Source of the DNA: Pelagihabitans sp963710535
GTDB taxonomy: Bacteria > Bacteroidota > Bacteroidia > Flavobacteriales > Flavobacteriaceae
Assembly (NCBI GenBank): GCA_963710535.1
Contig: CAVQAW010000003.1
Location: 1,116,001 to 1,180,000 of the forward strand
DNA length: 64,000 nt
Reading direction: 5' to 3'
The position numbers were made by a program, and so were the translations under genes. The notes beneath the pieces were generated by a model that worked only from the letters and a program-made list of their open reading frames with translations, had not been told where the DNA came from and searched no databases. Positions 61,342 to 64,000 of the stretch are shown here, piece after piece (the stretch's first letter is position 1; each line of letters starts with the position of its first letter).

Positions 61342-63210
61342 TCAGCCTTTCATCCAGGCCTTTTGCAGCGCCAGCTGGGCCTCGCTTGCATTGTCTACCG
61401 GTACGATGTTTTCTACGCTTTGCATGGGTGAGCCCACTGCCCCTTTAAGGGTAAGTTCCTCATCTTCCCTGTTCACCTTCATCGTGATTTCAGTTTCCGG
61501 CGACCAGCCAAAACTTTGGCCAATGACAAACCGCATCGCTTCCAAATCGATGGGGATGCCATTGATGCTTTTGATCACGTCCCCGCCTTTCACTTCCAAA
61601 CTTTCGAAGAATTTATTGAGTTTGATGCCTTTTCGAACAAAAATAATATTGCCTTTGGAGGGGTCTACATCGATATAAGGGATTTCTCCTTTCAAAAAAT
61701 AACCGCTCTCTTCTTCCTCGTCAACCATGGTGAGCCCTACTTTCGACAAGTAGGTTGCGTAGTCGATCGGAATGGTCCCGATCACATGGTCATCAAAGAA
61801 CGCTCGCAGGCCAGGATAGGTCATGCCCACAATTTCATCGAAGAGTCGATCATCTTCGAACGGGGAATTGTCCCCATATTTTTTGGAAAGTTCCTTCATC
61901 AACCAAAGCACCCCTTTTTCACCATGGCTCCATTCCCTCAATAAAATATCCAAGCACATATTGATCAGCGTACCCTTCTCATACACGTTGGCATAATTGG
62001 GCTTATAGGGATCATTTAGGATGTTTCGGCTCATTTCGGTAAACGACATGCTGTCGTCGTATGACTTGGCGTTATATATCTTATCGGCAAGACGCTTATA
62101 GAATTCGGCATCGTCGATCAGGCCTTGTTGGATCTGAAAGAGGTTCGCGAAATATTCCGTGGTGCCTTCGTACATCCATAAATGCCTTGACATTTTTGGA
62201 TCGTTAAAATCAAAAAACTGTATTTCCTTCGAATGCACGTTCAAGGGGGTCACGATGTGGAAAAATTCGTGGGACACCACATCGACCATGGCTTGTTGCA
62301 TTTCTTCCATGGGTAACCATTCCGGTAAAACCACCACCGTGGAGGTATGGTGCTCCAAAGCCCCGAAACCATTGGCATCTCCTTGCGTCGTAGACACATA
62401 GAGCAAGATATTGTATACCTTTGTGCTGTTGATGTCACCCAGAAATGTCTTTTGCGCGAGCATCATTTTCTCCATCCTGTCCTTTAGATCTGCCGCCGCC
62501 CAGGTACCCTCCGGGGCATATACGCTTAGGGTAACGGTAATGTCATTGATCTTAAAGGTTTCTTTATTGGGTTTGGCATAAAGGATGGGGTTATCTATCA
62601 CTTGGAAATAACGCTGGGCCACAAAGCTTTCCCTAGTTGGGTCTGGTTTGGTTTTAGGTTTTTCGACCAATGAAGTCGTCGAAAACAAGTCGGCAGGCTT
62701 GCGTATGTCGAGCTGATAAGGCACTTCGCTATAACCTTTAAAATAGCCCACAAAACCATGAAGGTTCAAGACAAAATTTTCGCCGGCCATAATGTTCGTT
62801 CCGGAAGGGGAAAAGACAGGCTCTTCAATTGTATCCTCGGTATCGTAGGTGTCATTTACCCAATAGGTCACTTTATCCAATGCCTTGCCATTTGAAATGT
62901 TCCAGGTATTGTCATCCGATTTGGTAAAGGAAAGTTCCTTGCCACTATAGTCAAGGGCCTGGAAATCTTCGATATACTTGCCGTAATTATCGGCTTTGTA
63001 GGTGCCGGGGACGGTTTTTGGTATATAGAAGGTGACATCATCGGCAGTGAAGGCACCCGGGTCGATGCTTACCATCACCTTATCATCAACCACGTTCACT
63101 AAATCTATTTGGGTTAAAATCGTCGTTTTGTCGGCCGTTGGCAAGGCTTTGGATGCGCCGCATCCATAGATTGCCAAAATTGACAGGGGAACAAGAAAGT
63201 ATTTCTTCAT
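61342..63210 (-). CDS. M61-family metallopeptidase lipoprotein with PDZ domain
   Basis: The 622-residue protein has a lipoprotein signal (lipobox I-Y-G-C), an N-terminal beta domain, a zinc peptidase domain with H314-E-F-F-H318 and the third ligand in W-M-Y-E348-G-T-T-E-Y, and a C-terminal PDZ domain (about 500-590) with V-K-G-G-D-V-I-K-S-I-N-G. This is the glycyl aminopeptidase (M61) architecture. It should act on peptides at the cell envelope. An upstream in-frame start would add 23 residues ahead of the signal peptide, so the ATG at 63210 is used. Confidence 0.9.
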   Translation of the reverse strand: MKKYFLVPLSILAIYGCGASKALPTADKTTILTQIDLVNVVDDKVMVSIDPGAFTADDVTFYIPKTVPGTYKADNYGKYIEDFQALDYSGKELSFTKSDDNTWNISNGKALDKVTYWVNDTYDTEDTIEEPVFSPSGTNIMAGENFVLNLHGFVGYFKGYSEVPYQLDIRKPADLFSTTSLVEKPKTKPDPTRESFVAQRYFQVIDNPILYAKPNKETFKINDITVTLSVYAPEGTWAAADLKDRMEKMMLAQKTFLGDINSTKVYNILLYVSTTQGDANGFGALEHHTSTVVVLPEWLPMEEMQQAMVDVVSHEFFHIVTPLNVHSKEIQFFDFNDPKMSRHLWMYEGTTEYFANLFQIQQGLIDDAEFYKRLADKIYNAKSYDDSMSFTEMSRNILNDPYKPNYANVYEKGTLINMCLDILLREWSHGEKGVLWLMKELSKKYGDNSPFEDDRLFDEIVGMTYPGLRAFFDDHVIGTIPIDYATYLSKVGLTMVDEEEESGYFLKGEIPYIDVDPSKGNIIFVRKGIKLNKFFESLEVKGGDVIKSINGIPIDLEAMRFVIGQSFGWSPETEITMKVNREDEELTLKGAVGSPMQSVENIVPVDNASEAQLALQKAWMKG

Positions 63211-63335
63211 AACATGCATTATAAAAATTTGCGCTGCAAGATCAATAAAAATAAGGGACATATCAACATTACTTAGCAATAAATTAAGGTTTGGGAAACG
63301 AAAATACCATGTTCCCCCGCATCATTTTTTTTGAT

Positions 63336-63343
63336 TATTTTTG
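63336..63343 (+). promoter_or_regulatory. -7 promoter box of pyrH
   Basis: TATTTTTG matches TAnnTTTG and ends 20 bases before the pyrH ATG. No good -33 TTTG was found. Confidence 0.42.
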
Positions 63344-63363
63344 TTCCGAACTAAAAATAACAG

Positions 63364-64000
63364 ATGCACTATAAACGAATACTTTTAAAACTCAGCGGGG
63401 AAGCCCTCATGGGCGACAAGCAATATGGAATCGATTCCAAAAGGCTGTCGGAATACGCAGATGAGATCAAAGAAGTGGTCGATAAGGGCATCGAAGTTGC
63501 CATCGTCATCGGGGGTGGCAACATTTTTAGGGGAGTTTCTGGCGCGGCGATGGGAATGGACCGTGTTCAGGGCGATTTCATGGGCATGTTGGCCACCGTG
63601 ATCAACGGACTCGCATTACAGAGCGCTCTGGAATATAAGGGCATGCAGACCCGATTGCAATCTGCCATAAAGATCAATGAAGTGGCCGAACCCTTTATCA
63701 GGAGACGCGCCATACGGCATTTGGAAAAAGGCAGGGTGGTTATTTTTGGCGGGGGTACCGGGAATCCCTATTTTACCACCGATTCCGCCGCAGTGTTGCG
63801 GGCCATTGAAATCGAAGCCGACGTGATCCTGAAAGGAACCCGAGTAGATGGCATCTATACGGCGGATCCGGAAAAAGATAAGGATGCCACCAAATTCGAC
63901 ACCATATCATTCCAGGATGTTTTGAAGAAAGGATTAAAGGTCATGGACACTACCGCTTTTACCTTGAGCCAGGAAAATTCATTGCCCATTGTGGTGTTCG
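63364..64000 (+). CDS. pyrH: UMP kinase, N-terminal 212 residues (cut by window edge)
   Basis: PyrH phosphorylates UMP to UDP in pyrimidine nucleotide synthesis. The visible part shows the amino-acid-kinase fold motifs of the family: K-R-I-L-L-K-L-S-G-E-A-L near the start, I-G-G-G-N-I-F-R-G, F-G-G-G-T-G-N-P-Y-F-T-T-D and K-G-T-R-V-D-G-I-Y-T-A-D-P. About 20-25 C-terminal residues lie outside the window. pyrH commonly follows rpsB-tsf in bacteria; here it is nearby but separated by the XRE pair and the M61 peptidase. It has its own -7 box. Confidence 0.97.
   Translation, partial: MHYKRILLKLSGEALMGDKQYGIDSKRLSEYADEIKEVVDKGIEVAIVIGGGNIFRGVSGAAMGMDRVQGDFMGMLATVINGLALQSALEYKGMQTRLQSAIKINEVAEPFIRRRAIRHLEKGRVVIFGGGTGNPYFTTDSAAVLRAIEIEADVILKGTRVDGIYTADPEKDKDATKFDTISFQDVLKKGLKVMDTTAFTLSQENSLPIVVF

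Noticed and set aside
1..64000. CRISPR arrays, insertion sequences, prophage genes or rRNA
   Set aside because: No repeat-spacer pattern, transposase, integrase or phage structural gene was seen on either strand.

Overview
The window is chromosomal DNA of a member of the Bacteroidota, almost certainly family Flavobacteriaceae. The main evidence is the giant type IX secretion translocon protein SprA, a small protein with a type IX C-terminal sorting domain, an alternative complex III (act) cluster joined to cytochrome oxidase genes, a TonB receptor with DUF4249 lipoproteins, and promoters that match the Bacteroidota consensus (TTTG, about 19 bases, TAnnTTTG) upstream of many genes. The genus cannot be fixed from this window. 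No phage, insertion sequence, CRISPR array or rRNA gene was seen; this is mostly housekeeping sequence with a few accessory genes.

Layout. 1-17170 (all minus strand): start of gcvH, sprA, ruvA, maeB (malic enzyme/phosphotransacetylase fusion), an SLC45-like sugar transporter, queG, a methyltransferase, a cytochrome P450, a small zinc-ribbon protein and ruvB. 17312-22120: pckA and an acyl-CoA oxidase-like dehydrogenase (plus), then a head-GIN/DUF2807 exported protein (minus). 22290-34049 (minus): the respiratory cluster actA-actB-actC-actD-actE-actF-coxB-coxA, which carries electrons from quinol to oxygen. 34384-39272: a SPOR-domain protein, then the translation/transcription operon rimP-nusA-infB (minus). 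39481-44501: a cation/proton antiporter, tRNA-Gln and a large DUF2723 membrane protein. 44596-51332: a cysteine-free thioredoxin-like protein, a membrane metallophosphoesterase, cutC, glycosylasparaginase, polA and a mini type IX cargo protein. 51344-56869 (minus): TonB receptor, two tandem DUF4249 lipoproteins and a lipocalin-like lipoprotein. 57192-60371 (plus): rplM-rpsI, then rpsB and tsf. 60423-64000: an XRE regulator with its membrane partner, an M61 peptidase, and the start of pyrH.

Points that stand out: two genes (actB and the DUF2723 gene) are each broken by an apparent one-base +1 frameshift; ribosomal protein S2 and the membrane subunit ActC carry related C-terminal helix-hairpin-helix modules; a long structured leader precedes rpsB; a 9-bp inverted repeat overlaps the promoter of the XRE/membrane-protein pair; an array of 18-nt-spaced G-runs lies between the P450 and methyltransferase genes; and a thioredoxin-fold protein contains no cysteine at all. 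I found no clearly new multigene system; the best leads are the shared HhH module and the rpsB leader.
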